A model generated the notes under the pieces. It saw only the letters and a list, made by a program, of their open reading frames with translations. It was not told the DNA's origin and ran no database searches. DNA of 64,000 bases from Paulownia fortunei (taxonomy: Eukaryota; Streptophyta; Magnoliopsida; Lamiales; Paulowniaceae): assembly GCA_019321725.1 (NCBI GenBank), contig CM033121.1, positions 6,386,001 to 6,450,000 of the forward strand, written 5' to 3'. Both the position numbers and the translations under genes were made by a program. Shown here piece by piece: positions 1 through 15,420 of this stretch. How positions within the stretch are numbered: the stretch's first letter is position 1; each line of letters opens with the position of its first letter.

Positions 1-341
1 ATTAAGGGGTTCCTTGATAATGTGAGTTTTCCTAAGTTGAATTTTAATTAAATGAAATTAAAAAAAATAGAATAATCGTGCTTGTATGTTTGATGAAAAA
101 GAATAAAAATAGTAATAATAATTCCCAAGGACTGTGGAGCAATCAATCAATCATTCATGTCACTAGCTAGCGGTTGCAGGCACGTCACCTTTGTCCATAT
201 TTTTTAACTCATAAAAGAAGCATGTAACAAAAATGTTTGGAGGGACTTTCCGAAATATCTTTCAGAAATATATTGTATAATCTAAAGACGTGTTTAACTT
301 GTCTGGCAAATTTATTATATGCTTGAATTTTGGATTTTAGT

Positions 342-382
<41 letters not shown>

Positions 383-789
383 TTGTGTGTGTGTGATTTA
401 AAATACTATCATTCAAAGTGAAAAAAAAAAAAAAGTTTTTTAATATTTATATTAAGTAAAATCCAATGACTAAACATAACCTTAACAAACTTTCCTCTAA
501 ATTTTAGATTTGAGTAAAGAAAATATATTTTTGTCAGGTTTTATATGCCCATCAATATTTTTCATCTTTTTAGTTTCCTTAACTAAAATCAAGATTCAAA
601 TTCTCTGCGTAATTTATCTTGTTTTTAATTCAATAAAAGGGCAATAATAAATGAAAAAATATTATATTTTGATATTTCCTCAGACGAAAATTCATTCAAC
701 CATGCCTAAGTTTTTTTTTCTAAAAATATAAATAAATTAATATTGTGCAGATATTTTAAGACTAATGATAACTAATTTGATGGAATTAG
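1..789 (+). other. Intron of the upstream O-methyltransferase gene (3' part)
   Basis: AT-rich sequence leading to the acceptor AG at 788-789. I see no earlier exon of the family here; the exon carrying the IDPDREAYE-type segment must lie before the window. A TA run passes into a GT microsatellite at about 342-394, and an A-run lies near 421-434. Calling it an intron rests on the exon that follows. Confidence 0.7.
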
Positions 790-1089
<300 letters not shown>

Positions 1090-2860
1090 AATCACAATTA
1101 TAATACAAATGTATTTTTATTTTTTTAAGTCTATATGTTGCTAAATAAGTGTGCTCTCTCTCTCTAGTCTCTACCATGGGCAGCTGTTTTGAGCCCTTTT
1201 TTTTCTTTTCGAAATATTGATGAAAGTTTTGATATTATGTGACTATTTTAATTCGGTTGTTAATTTCGATATGTTCAGCTTATACTTCATCATTTCACGT
1301 TATTATTAATTTTAGTTTGTAGGATTGCGACTTTAGTGGTACATTTATCATTTTGTAGGTAATATTTTGGGTAAAAATAAAATAAAATTCTCAACCAACC
1401 TTATTCTCATTTGATAAAACATGGCAAGAACAGAATCATAACAAAAAAACGAAAGAAATAGAGTGTAACGGCTTTTTTATTTTCATATGGGTCGGATGGA
1501 ATAAAAGTTAAAATTCATAATAACTCTAAAAATTCAATTTTTTACTGATTTAAGTATCGGATGAAAAAATTCAATAAGAAGTGTCGTCAATTTGAGTAAG
1601 AACTCATGAAATGTTGTTTTAACAAGAGATTGTTATGGATATTTAAGAACATTAAAATAATTTATTTACAAAAGCAACAAGCAAAGACACTTTGATTTAA
1701 TTGCTCCCGTAGACCATAAAAGTTTGTGATAATTGGTGCAATTTTACAGCCACCTTTAATCTTCCTTGAATTTCAGTACATTCCTCTAAAGTTAGCTAGC
1801 AGTCCTATTTACATAATGCGTCCCCATAGTTTAAGAAATTAAGGTTGTTTCCTCATTGTACTTTTACTGAGAAAATATGTCACTTTAAATAATAGTACTT
1901 TATACTTTATTTTTAATAAAAAAAATTTTAATTTTCCTCACCGTCATCCGAAGTCCAAACATTCAATAATATTAAGATCTTCTTAAAATTCAGTACTTAT
2001 TTTGTTAAAGAATGAATTGTAAACAAGTTTTCACTTATTTTACTATCTTTTTTATTTTTTATTCATCGAATTAAGACAGGGTTAGGTTCATGCAAAATCA
2101 AAAGTGAGAGTATCAAATAATTTGATATTAGTTTCATATATATTTTACTAGATGTATGTATATTTCCATACAAAAATATTACATGTACTTCATTAACGTT
2201 TGCTATTTTGTTGATCGATCTTCTAAAAGAAGAATTATCTGTAGCATATTATGTTTTTCACCTAATTTATTAGATTCAGAATTTATTTTACTCTAAGTTC
2301 AAAAGGTTAATTACATGGACTTTCTTAAAAGTTTGTTTGGATTAATGAATTCTTGCTGGACAATTACAGTTATCATTACCTTTCGCAACGTTCACAAACA
2401 TTTATCTCTTGAATTTATGGCGAGTGAAAGATAACCTTAGGGGAGGTATGAGTAATTATCACAAAAATAAAAAATAAAAAATAAAAACAAAAAGTTATGT
2501 TGAGCTTACCATGCCTTAGCCTTGACAGCCCTAGGAAGTATTTATAATTTTTATTTTTTTATTTTTTTATTTTTTATGGACTATCAATTTTCTTAGTGTT
2601 TCTACCCTGTACCATAGGCTTTGTTTCAATCTAAAATAAGCTAAGTGAAAATAAAAGAAAACATTATTGAAAACTAGTTTCCATATCATTTTTTTGTACA
2701 AATATTATTTTTTATTCATTGTTGTATTTAAAATATATCTATCTATATATATATAAGAAAAGGAAACGAAATGTATGTGAACAAATTAACGTTTAATCTC
2801 TCACAATTATATACCAAAGCGATATAGGTTTGTTTAAAAACAAACCAAAAAAAAAAAAAA
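1090..2860. other. Intergenic, AT-rich, no gene seen
   Basis: This is the 3' flank of the first O-methyltransferase copy and the spacer behind it. I see only low-complexity AT sequence, a short CT run near 1153-1166 and a small TA run near 2735-2755. Confidence 0.6.
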
Positions 2861-2869
2861 AGAGATTTT

Positions 2870-3375
2870 AGCATTAAATATTTTTAAGACCCCCAATTAG
2901 GTATTATTATTTTTAATATCAATCTTAGTTAGTTAATTATGGAACGAAAAAAATTTGATATTATTACGAGTATATTATGAATATTTGTAAAAAATTACGG
3001 CAAAAAAATCGACAAAAATATAAAAATTAATAATATATGAATAAAATACGAATGTAAAATAATTATTTGGGAGCAAAATACAACTTATTTTGTTATTCTT
3101 TTTAAATAAATTGTGTGTGTATTTATTTTTAAATTATGTAAAAATACTTTATAAGTATTTTATATTATTTAATTTAAATTTATGACATAACTTAAATATA
3201 ACTATATAATAATTAATATATTCACAAATTATTAGAGTTTTTATTTTTTTTAAATAATATTATGTCAATACCTATAAATAACTTTTTATTAATTGTTAGA
3301 TTATATTTAGATATTATAAATAATTATTAAAATAAAGTATTATTCGTCAAATATTATATTAATAAATATAAATAT
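2870..3375 (-). repeat. AT-rich interspersed repeat, copy A (inverted relative to 7960-8400)
   Basis: The reverse complement of this stretch follows 7960-8400 closely over several hundred bases. Shared blocks include TTGACGAATAAT, AAATATAATCTAA, AAAAGTTATTTATA and GTTATGTCATAA, in the same order and at similar spacing. It has no coding capacity. It looks like a non-autonomous transposable element, but I could not assign a superfamily or find clean ends. Confidence 0.6.
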
Positions 3376-3379
3376 CTAC

Positions 3380-4830
3380 TAAATGTTTCACCTCAAAAGT
3401 AAAAAATATTAAGTGGCGGTTCAGAATATTTACGAAGAAATTAAAGAATTTTTTAATTATTCATATATATATATATATATATATATATTATACGGGTATA
3501 ATACGAGTTTTAATTAACAAAATTGTAATAGGATGAAGTCACAAAATAGCCTTAAGTAGCGTTTGGCAAACTCTTGTTCTTAATTTAATGAAATCGCTTA
3601 TCATGTTGATGATATTAATTCTCAAATATATCTGCCCACTTTAATTCTTGTTTTAATTTGGAAGTATTTAGTTGATTCCAAACACTTATTATGTTACAAA
3701 TTTTCTTGTCTTTTTTTTTTCAGATAAAATATAATTAATTATAACTTATTTTTTTACAATATAACTACATTGTCGTTCAACTACAACCAAACTAAAATTT
3801 GTAAAATATGTCACACTTAGACTTTTTAAATAAAATAAATTAAATAAAACTATATATATATATATATCAGATCAAATCTGATCATATTCCTAAAGTGTCA
3901 GGCACACCTAATTTCCACTAAAGTCAAGCCACATTGAGATTCGATTGATTATTACTATTAAAAAAGAATCACCTACTTTAAAGTTCATCTTAATATGGTA
4001 GGGTATTGATCAAATTTGGCCTTTTTCTTATAAAATAATCATTACCAACCGAAGTGCATGGGTAGCGTCAAGAAAAGTTCTTTTCCAATAAGAAAAACCC
4101 CACAACCCAAAAATCAAATTTTTTTCTAAACATTTGGCCCACAAACAATTCTAAATTATAGTTTTGCACCTTTCTTTGAGCAAACTCTTTTGTCTTGCAT
4201 GCTGAGGCTTATCCAAACAATAGAAAATGGACCTTTCCCTTTTTTATTTTCTTCCCACTCAAAATTCCCACTTTGATCTAAGTATTATTTAAAATTCGTT
4301 TATCTGATAAACATTGTGCAACTTTGGTTTTAAGCCAATATATGAAGTCAAAAGTTAGGTAAAAAAATAAATAATTTGAGTGTTAATCAAACTCACCTGT
4401 GACGTTATGGTTTGAACTTTATAGAGATGGGTAAATACTAGGAAATAATGCATTGAGCTTTATAATGACCTCAAAACCCTACCTAAAGAGATAAGGGTAT
4501 ATTTTGTTTTCTTTTTTTGTGCATTAACTCCCACTATCAAATTTTAAAAGAGACCACCTTTAGTTGTTAATTGAATTAATACCATTTTAACTTACTAAAA
4601 AATAATTAGTTAAACGTGATTTATGATTAATTTGGGTAAGGGTTTGAGAAATTAATTTTTGAAGAATAAGCCACTGATGATCGAATTTGAAAATGTTAGT
4701 TGTGCAGGCGATTCAACTTCAATAAAAAAAAGTTGAAAGTAAATTTTTTTATGAGAAATTAAAATAAGTGGCTCAACTGATTTTACCAAAATGCTAGTAT
4801 TTTTAATTATGATTATTAGAGTATTTTCAA
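3380..4830. other. Intergenic with TA microsatellites
   Basis: It contains a perfect TA run at about 3464-3488 and a second at about 3852-3867. No open frame resembles a known protein. Confidence 0.55.
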
Positions 4831-7278
4831 TCCAACACCAATATTTAACACCATTATACCAAAGTTAGTATTTTATTCTCCCAACCCAGTATCAAGTCTT
4901 GCATCAAATTTGGTGTAATACATATATTTTCAGTTTGCCCTCAAATTTTTTTTACCCAAATTTTTAATTCTATTAGTATCCAATATGTATATTCAATTAA
5001 TTGATATTTTAGTTTCATTTATTTAATTTTAATTTGGTTATAATATTTTTAATAATTAATTGTAATTATTAACAATTAATTAATATTTATAATATATTAT
5101 AATAACTAATGAATAATAAGTAAAACATTAATATAACATTACTTGAACCAAATTCACAAGTAAAATACAACAACATAAATATTAAAACTAAAATTTAAAA
5201 CATAAAATAATACATAAACTAATGACAATAATTTAATACTTAGATCATTTCCTTGTCATGCAAAATCATCTAAACATTGACTAAAAGGACCGAGCTACTT
5301 TGAAATTTTTGGCCATATTGTTGAATTTTTTTTTGAATAATTCTTGTTTATCCAGTTCAAAAAAACTCACATAAATTCAAATCCTCTATGGAATTTAAAT
5401 CTTTTAACAAAATAAATAAAATTTTATTCTACCATTGATATTTTACCATAGTCAATTTTTTTAACTCATTTTGAGCTTGAACCATTTGAATTGGGTAAAA
5501 TTGTTGCCTATCCTCGTTTCCCTTTTTGAAAATTTAAGCTACTTGTCGATGTTCTTTATTAGCTTCAAGAAATTTTGTGCTTTTTTCATCATTTTTCATT
5601 TTCAGTTCCGCCTTCTTTACCTCAATCCGGCGTGAATTGAAGTAATATCAATTATATATAATTTTTTATTTAATAAAATTAATAGTAACAAAATATAAGT
5701 AATTAAATAACTTTATAAATAAATAATTTGTTGACAATTAAAAAATAAAAAAAATAAAAATAAAATATTCATATGATACAAAATCTCATACAGTGAATTG
5801 AAGATGTTTTACGTCGAAAAAATAAATTTTATATTGTGAATTGAAGAATGCCTTAGTGAACTTCACAAAAATTAGATATAACTGTGCATATGGACTCCAT
5901 ATAAATCGAGCACTATTTTATCGAAACTTCCTAAAATTAAGCTGTGAAAGAATAAATACCATTTCACATCTTCGTTCACACAACTTGTCAAACTCTCATT
6001 AATACAGACCAATATTTTTACCTTATAACTATGTCGTCCTTGACCTAAAGCATCACCTACTAGGAGAGGTCCCCCTTATCATGAAATATGAAAAAATGTG
6101 ACTTTCTTGGCAAGTGAATTGGTGCAAAAATGTGACTTTCTTTACCTCAATCTGGTGTTGAGTTGAAATGATATCAATTACATATATTTTTTTATTTAAT
6201 AGAATTAGTAGTAATAAAATGGAAAATCACTTCTGTGTCCTCTAATATCTTAAAAAAATTATCCAAACTAATTAGATTTATTTAAGTTGTATTGTTAATT
6301 ATAATATTTAATTTTATATTTTATTCAATTTAATGTCATGTTTTTATTTTTTTTATTTTTAGTTTTTTATTAATTATTTAGTTTGTTTACGTATTTATAT
6401 AATTTACTATCATATTTAATTATATTATATTAATTAAATATATTTTTAATTAACTAAATATAAAATATAAATTGAATATATAATTGTATTAATATGTTAA
6501 CAATATTATAAATAAATATTTGATGAAATAAAATAATTGTTGTAAATAGAATAACAACGAGTATTCAGAGAATATTCTTTTTAGAATAAAATTTTAATTA
6601 GACAGGTTGTAAATAAAATTTAAGTTTGGTGTAAAAGTTACACTGATTGAGTGCAAAATCAGTGCTAAAATAGAGTTATAGTTGGAGATAACTTAATTCA
6701 CTATACGAAATTTTATACCATATAAATATTTTATTCTTATTTTTCTTATTTTTTAATTATCATTAATTAATTTATTTATAAAGTTATTTAATTATCCCAA
6801 TTATTAAAAAAAATATAATTCTCGTTATTCTTTGCAATATATTTAATTATCTTATTTAGAATTTTTTATTTTTTTATGACATTATTAGAAATGTCATTTT
6901 AGATTATATGAATGTTTAACATAAATAATAATAATAATATAAATAAAATAATTAAATTATACTAAATATTTATGTACATATAAATATAAAATAGATATTT
7001 TTGTCAAAAATATACAATTTGGGTAAAATATAAATTTATAAATATAAAAAACACAATAAAATTGACTTAAATTAAATTTACCAAAAAAAACAACAAAAAT
7101 ACAGATAGGCACTGTTCATTGCTTCAAGATGGCACAGGGGATACCGTCCCGTTGGAGTAGGAAAAAAAAATATTTTGGCGCCCAATCTTAATTTGGCACA
7201 AGGTTAGGGGTTTATCCTTAATTGAGATATTTTACACCAAAACATCAAATTTGATATTGTAGATTGGAGTAGATTTGA
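4831..7278. mobile_element. Nested remains of AT-rich, possibly Harbinger-related element(s)
   Basis: The stretch starts and ends with related motifs of the type CATCAAATTTGGTGTAAT and TTTTACACCAAAACATC, pointing in opposite directions. It contains two copies of a sequence of about 80 bases (5617-5694 and 6142-6221), and it encloses one half of the 255-base direct repeat. Similar TACACCAAAT-type motifs recur at 20900-21810, so this is a dispersed family. The minus strand near 5250-5640 has a short Lys/Glu-rich open stretch that could be a relic of a transposon accessory gene, but I cannot identify it. The PIF/Harbinger label is tentative. Confidence 0.4.
5881..6136. repeat. Direct repeat copy 1 (pair of 7279-7533)
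   Basis: About 255 bases recur 1.4 kb downstream in the same orientation. Shared blocks include TCGAAACTTCCTAAAA / CCGAAACTTCCTAAAA, CACAACTTGTCAAACTCTCA, CCTTATCATGAAATATG and TTCTTGGCAAGTGAATTGGT. Divergence is moderate, so the duplication is old. No protein is recognised on either strand. Confidence 0.75.
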
Positions 7279-7533
7279 TTGTGCATATGAATTCGATATA
7301 AGTTCGAACATTATTTTACCGAAACTTCCTAAAAATAATTATGTCAGAAGAATAAATAACATTCCACATCTTAATTCACACAACTTGTCAAACTCTCATT
7401 AATACATACGAATATTTTTACCTTATAGATATGTCGTACTTGACCTAAACCTAAAGCATCTCTTACTAGGAGAGGCCCCCCTTATCATGAAATATGGAAA
7501 AATGTGACCTTCTTGGCAAGTGAATTGGTACAA
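7279..7533. repeat. Direct repeat copy 2 (pair of 5881-6136)
   Basis: Second copy of the 255-base repeat, with the same block order. The DNA between the copies is the AT-rich element remnant. One reading is that a pre-existing sequence was duplicated around an insertion. Confidence 0.75.
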
Positions 7534-7959
7534 AAATTGGTTTGACCCTTAAACGTAATAACAAATTTGCAATTATATTTAATGAGAGTTAGGTCGGAAA
7601 ACTATTTATTTAGAGGAGTGTCAATTTCAACATAGCCATGAAACTCAGCAAGGTTGGAAGTTGAAGTCATTGGCCAGTGGGAAACATGAAATCTCAACCA
7701 ATCTTGACATCATTTTTGTCTTTTAAGGTCTATGAATTTAAATATTTCTTTAATAAGAGGAAAAGCCAAAAGGAAGTACCAAACAAGTATACACACATAC
7801 ATCTATGTATATATATTATTAAAATATGTGTTAGTTAAAATTTGTATTATATTTATAAAATACAAATGGATATTAATAATTAAATAATACTTTCATTTTT
7901 TGTGTATATTTTGAACTCTTGAATAATACTCCGTATTTTTTAAGTGAAATATTTAGTAC

Positions 7960-8400
7960 ACATATTATATTTTTTTGTATAATAATTTGACGAATAATGC
8001 TCTATTATAATAAATATTTTTAATATTTAAATATAATCTAAAATTATTCAAAAGTTATTTATAAGTATTAATGAAATATTATATAAAAATAAAATTTTAA
8101 TAATTTATAAATATACTATTTATTATCAAATAATTATTTTTAAGTTATGTCATAATTATAAATCAAATAATATAAATATACTTACACAATAATTTTTGCA
8201 TAATTAAAAAGTAAGTTCAAACACAGTTTATATAAAATAATGTGTACTTTTACTCTTAAATTATTTTTTTACATTCATATTTTATCCATTCGTCTATGAA
8301 TCAATATATTAATCATATCAATATTTTTTATTAACTTTTTAACTGTAATTTTTAATAAAGATTCATAATATATTTGTATATATTACATGTCGATTTTTTT
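7960..8400 (+). repeat. AT-rich interspersed repeat, copy B (inverted relative to 2870-3375)
   Basis: Plus-oriented partner of the repeat at 2870-3375. It ends in a block (ATGTCGATTTTTTTCCC) that matches the reverse complement of the other copy's far end. Non-coding. Confidence 0.6.
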
Positions 8401-11190
8401 CCCTTCTCATATTTAATTAATTAAGATTAAAATTTCTTAATTCTAATAATTAATTTTTGTCATTGAGGGTCAATCCTTCCGCTCGGAACCATAGAATCAA
8501 CAAACGATCGTTTCACTCGGTGCAATCGAATCACCAAATCCGACTTTCATTCCGACTTATTTGAACAATGCATTAGTCTAAACAAATATGAACCAATTAT
8601 TAGAGAGTTGGTGAAGGGAATTTGCTCTTAAATTAAGATGTAAATCTTGAATAAGGGAGATCATCGATTAAGCTAATTATTCTACTTTTTCCATAAAGAA
8701 AAATTAAGCTAATTATTTTTTTTTTACACTTAAAACAGAAAATATTTGTTTTTAATAAAATGTTGCATATGTAATAATTGCGTAGAAGTCAGATACATTA
8801 TGTCATCAAGCCCAATAAGGTCCATCCCTATATATAAACTTATAAATTATCGAAGTTTTATTTAAATGGTAAGAATTTATATTACATTATTATTAAAACT
8901 TTAGGTTCACGTCTGACTAAAAGTATGTGATTTTCATAGGATAAGTTTCATTAATGAGGTTGGATATGCTTGTTCATAGTTAATAAATAATTGTCGATAA
9001 TTGTTAATTTAATTATAGAAACCAACTCTCCCATTTTAATTCACTCTATTTGTGGGAAATTTATTTCCAAGAAGATACTCACCATGCTACTGGAGAAATG
9101 CTGGAAGACATTGACTAATATCTAACAGTTAGTTCCCTTTTTTTTATTTTTTTCTCTTTAGAAATTGAATGTGACAGCCTATGTTTTGACAAAAAATGCA
9201 ATTTCAAATATTTTTGGAATAAATCTTTATGACTATTGTCCATTTTAGAAAAGAAAGAATAAATAATAAATAAGTAAATAAAATAAAACTCTATTTTGCA
9301 TGCATGACTAATGAATATTTTTTTTCTCTTCTTAAAAAAATTATAAATAATTGTTGATATTACGATGTATTCGATTATTTTTTAAAAAAAAAGCAAAAAA
9401 AATAAATTATTAACGCCATTTTTTTTCAAAATGGGTGTTCCATTTGCTACAATAGGAATACAAAGTTAAACCTATTAATTGTTAACTATTTTATTGAATT
9501 AATCTTTTTATATTTTTCATACTTACTAACTTTTTAAATAAATTAAGTAAATCATTCCCCAATTCATATTAAAAATAGTCAAGTCAGTTAATTATCAGTG
9601 ATAGAAACTGCAATATAGCATTGTTTCATTACACCAACCGTACTATATATGCATTTATAACTAAATTTGAATCCGTCAGAAAAGAATACTGAAGAAACAC
9701 AACAGACTTTGACTTCTCCACCAATAAAAGCTTGTTGACTTTTTCCTCATGTGCTACGCCCCAAACTTTGAACAATTATTTTGAATAAATCTCCCTTTCC
9801 CATTCACAAAAAATATAGTACAAAGTATCACTGCCCCAGACATTATTCGACTTCTCTGAGCTGTCATTTCTATGTTTTTTAATTACCTTCACCAAACTCT
9901 TTGATTTTTTTAATGAAACAAATTACTAATTTCTTAATTATGCGTTGGGTTTATCTATTGATTATGTACTATAATATCATAATTAAGATCTTAAGTATCT
10001 GTCTCTGTAAGTTGGTGAGTTGTGCCTTGCATTTTTCCTATATTCTTCGTCATAATCTATATTTAATTTGATCGTTAGTAGTGATCAAAGAGAAGTGTGC
10101 ATATGCATTCTATATATTTATGATGGAAAGAGTGAAAGATAAAAATATTTTTTTTACAGAATTAATTACACACGTGTAACTTTTTTTTCTGAAAAACTAA
10201 AATTAATTCACTTATACCTCGGCAGAGAGTTTGAATTGAAACACTTTCAGTTTATAAATTTATTTAAAAAATAAACAATATGTGTTAAATACGAAATATT
10301 TTGAATATTTAGTGACATATATTGAATATGCTTTAATTACTTTTACTAGCTTGTAAGGGTTATGTACTTTTATATAAAAATAATATGATAAAGTTTCCTC
10401 TTGATGATGGTCTAAGTCTAAGGGCTAAGACTAAAATAAATGATTTTAGGAAGAGGAAAATCCCATTTATTCCTCTAAGTTTTGAAATATTTTCTAATTT
10501 CCCTACTAAGTTTTACAAAGAAAAAAAACTGTGAAAATATACTATAAAATAATAATTTTAATTTATGCTTACTATATTGATTAATTAAATTTCACCAAAA
10601 ATTAAACTATTTTTTTAATAAAACGTGCATACATACAATGCTTTGGGGGATATTTTACTATAATTCAGATTCATGAAGACACAAAAAGGATATTGACAAG
10701 AGAACCATAACTCACGCATTATTCACTTTATTGAAAAAATATCCAAAAATATCAAGCCAGATATTGTAAGTTAAACATTTTCTTTCAATTCCCTTGTGCC
10801 AGATGGATCCACATTTGCTACCATTTATTTTACTGTTATTTTTCTTATTTCCAGACATAGAGACAGAATAAAACGTTAGACTCAATGATTCTCCATCAAT
10901 AATCTCAATTTTTTTCTATAAATTAAATAAATATTTAAAATTTTATCCTTCCAAATCCTAAGTGATTTCTTATGTAACTCAATATATTAATCTCGTTTTC
11001 TAAAATTATATTTTCTAACTTCGTTCCTATGTATAAATTTTAATTTTATTTATATTTTTAAGACAAAATACTTTACTTACTTATTTTGAACCAATAGTAT
11101 GTTCAGACCGGCCAAGTAAGAATATTCAACACTGTTCTATTACTAATTCCAAGATGCACTGGCGCCAGAATGAGGGGACAGTCTGCACGA
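8401..11190. other. Intergenic, AT-rich, upstream of the second O-methyltransferase
   Basis: No coding stretch or clear repeat was recognised. Short GC-richer islands such as 8461-8560 carry no family resemblance. Confidence 0.5.
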
Positions 11191-11193
11191 CTA

Positions 11194-11200
11194 ACCAACC
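11194..11200 (+). promoter_or_regulatory. AC-II element (ACCAACC), candidate MYB site
   Basis: An exact ACCAACC, followed by further CCAACCC-like sequence up to 11210, lies about 275 bases before the start codon. AC elements are established MYB-binding sites in phenylpropanoid and lignin promoters, including CCoAOMT genes. The match is visible; function at this locus is inferred. Confidence 0.5.
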
Positions 11201-11342
11201 CAACCCACCAAAGATTTAAAATAAAAATTAAATCGAATAAAAATAAAAATAAATGAATTTATTAAATGGAGGGTTAGTTAGTTGGGTGTGACATTTTCCA
11301 ATTGAAGCTTTCACGCGTTGCTACCTCAGCCAAACGAAACTT

Positions 11343-11349
11343 TATAAAT
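11343..11349 (+). promoter_or_regulatory. TATA box of the second O-methyltransferase gene
   Basis: TATAAAT sits about 127 bases upstream of the chosen ATG, followed by pyrimidine-rich leader sequence. Transcription would start near 11375-11380 and leave a leader of about 90 bases. This argues against the in-frame upstream ATG at 11302, which would fall before the TATA box. Confidence 0.5.
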
Positions 11350-11469
11350 TGGCCTCACTCTTTCACCATTCCAACTCAGAAGGAAAATCATCCAACACCT
11401 TTTGGCTTCTTTCATTTGCTTTTCCTTCAACTTATTACACTCAAATATCTTCCCTCTTTGCTCAAAACA

Positions 11470-13602
<2,133 letters not shown>

Positions 13603-13911
13603 TGATCTTCTACAAAATAATACTATGTGTTATCTTATCTACAGTTGAGCTCAAGAAAAAATTACTGCAAAATTGTATTATATGTCTCGTTCCTTTGTTG
13701 TTATCTGTATCTCTATCAACATGGCCGACGTTATTTTTTTTTTTAATACTTAGCTTATTTCATTTGAAATTGTATTCCGTGTTCTTCGTTATATTAATAC
13801 TTAAATCCTTTCATTTGAAACTTCATAAGTTTTTTTCTTTTTCTCCCTTATATTTACAAATATTTCTGTTTCAATATAATTTTTTTCCCTCTTTTCTGCA
13901 TAGTGTGGATA

Positions 13912-14225
13912 GAGGTGTAATACGAAAATTGAGCCAAACACAATATTGTTCAAATTTATTTGATTTTTTTATCGAATTTTAAAAATTGTATTTGAAATTG
14001 ATTTAATAATTAATCGAATTGAATTTGAATTAGTCGAGTCGAACACAAATCGAACTCGAGTAGTTTGATCTTTTAAATATATATTTTTTTATTTTTTTTC
14101 ACTAATTCAGTCGAGTTCGAATTGAGTTTCACAACTTATCGGATAAAAAATATGTTCAAATTTAATTTATTAAGATAATAAACCGAGTTTTAAATTATCA
14201 ATCTCAAATTAATTATATTTATTTT
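13912..14225. repeat. Dispersed repeat rich in TCGA/TTCGA words (related to 29500-29800)
   Basis: It begins AGAGGTGTAATACG and is dense in TCGAATT, TCGAGTCGAAC and CGAACTCGAG words. A similar sequence in the opposite sense, ending CTTTACACCTCTACC, lies at 29500-29800. Non-coding, and probably a non-autonomous TE family common in dicots. Confidence 0.5.
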
Positions 14226-14848
14226 TCAGCTTAGGTGGGAACGGGTAATGTGGTATTAGAAAAACAGATGAAATAATTGCAACTTGAGGCGCCATGGGAA
14301 TGGGGGATTTCAACTTTTGACAATTGCTTTTAAAGATTTGCTTTTTAAGAATGATTCTCAATCGTTCAGCAAACTCAAGACTTTCTCAATGGGTAAACTT
14401 AAGACTATCTCAAATGTTACGTCAATAGGGGTTTAGGATATTCTATTTAACAAGGGAATTATGAAAATGTCAATTTGTTCAACTTTGTTTGGTAGACAAA
14501 ATATGGAGTACACCTAAGTCAATTACCTCAGTGCTATAATTCATCAACAAAGAAGTACACCATGAATGACTAACTAGTTAACAAGTAGTACTCCTTCATC
14601 CACTAATCAATGCTCCATTTACTACATCACAAAGTGAAAATATTCAATATAAAATTAGCTTAATATATTATTTCTTTTATTTTTGATATTATCAAACGAT
14701 GAGATAATAAGATTTATTATGTTCCTTTATATCATTTTGATTCTTTTTAAATAAATATGTTGACTTGTTCATTATTACATTATAATTTTATTCAATTGAG
14801 TGATCAACAACACCATAGAGTATGATATAGTGGATATAAAACATTGAG
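14226..14848. other. Intergenic, no gene seen
   Basis: AT-rich spacer between the TCGA-rich repeat and the large foldback. Nothing recognised. Confidence 0.5.
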
Positions 14849-15420
14849 TAAAGTTGCTAACTAAATGACAACTTTGTCAACTTCATGTAAAGTTGTAATT
14901 TTGTAATAATTATTTTTTAAATAATTATTTATTAATAATTGGTAATGATTTAGTTAATAATTATATTTTTAAAATATTTTAATTAGATCATCATTAGGTA
15001 ATAATTAGTTAGTTTAAATAACGATAAAATAATTAAAAATAATAATTAAATAATGATGAGATAATTTAAAATTAAAAAAATAATTTACAATATTATAAAT
15101 AATGATGTACAATTATTATATATTAAAATTAAAAGATGGATGACCTGATGATGTTGTGGAGCTCATTGCACATCATTATTTATAATATTGCAAATTATTT
15201 TTTTAATTTTGAATTATCTCATCATTGTTTAATTATTTTTTTCTAATTATTTTATCATTATTTAAACTAACTAATTATTATCTAATTAAAATATTTAAAA
15301 AATATAATTATTAACTAAATCATTACCAATTATTAATAAATGATTATTTAAAAAATAATTATTACAAAGTTGTCACTTGTGTTAGCAACTAGCAACTTAC
15401 AAAGTTGCTAACCAGGTAAC
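14849..15420. mobile_element. Foldback element (about 570 bp, nearly full-length inverted repeat)
   Basis: The left arm (14849-15110) and the right arm (15168-15420) are inverted copies along almost their whole length, separated by a loop of about 57 bases. Outer ends carry AAAGTTGCTAACTA and its partner CAAAGTTGCTAACC. Inner ends carry AATAATGATGTAC and CATCATTATT. The arms have a few small differences, so the hairpin is imperfect. No ORF. This is the form of a foldback MITE; a transcript through it would form a long hairpin. Confidence 0.85.
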
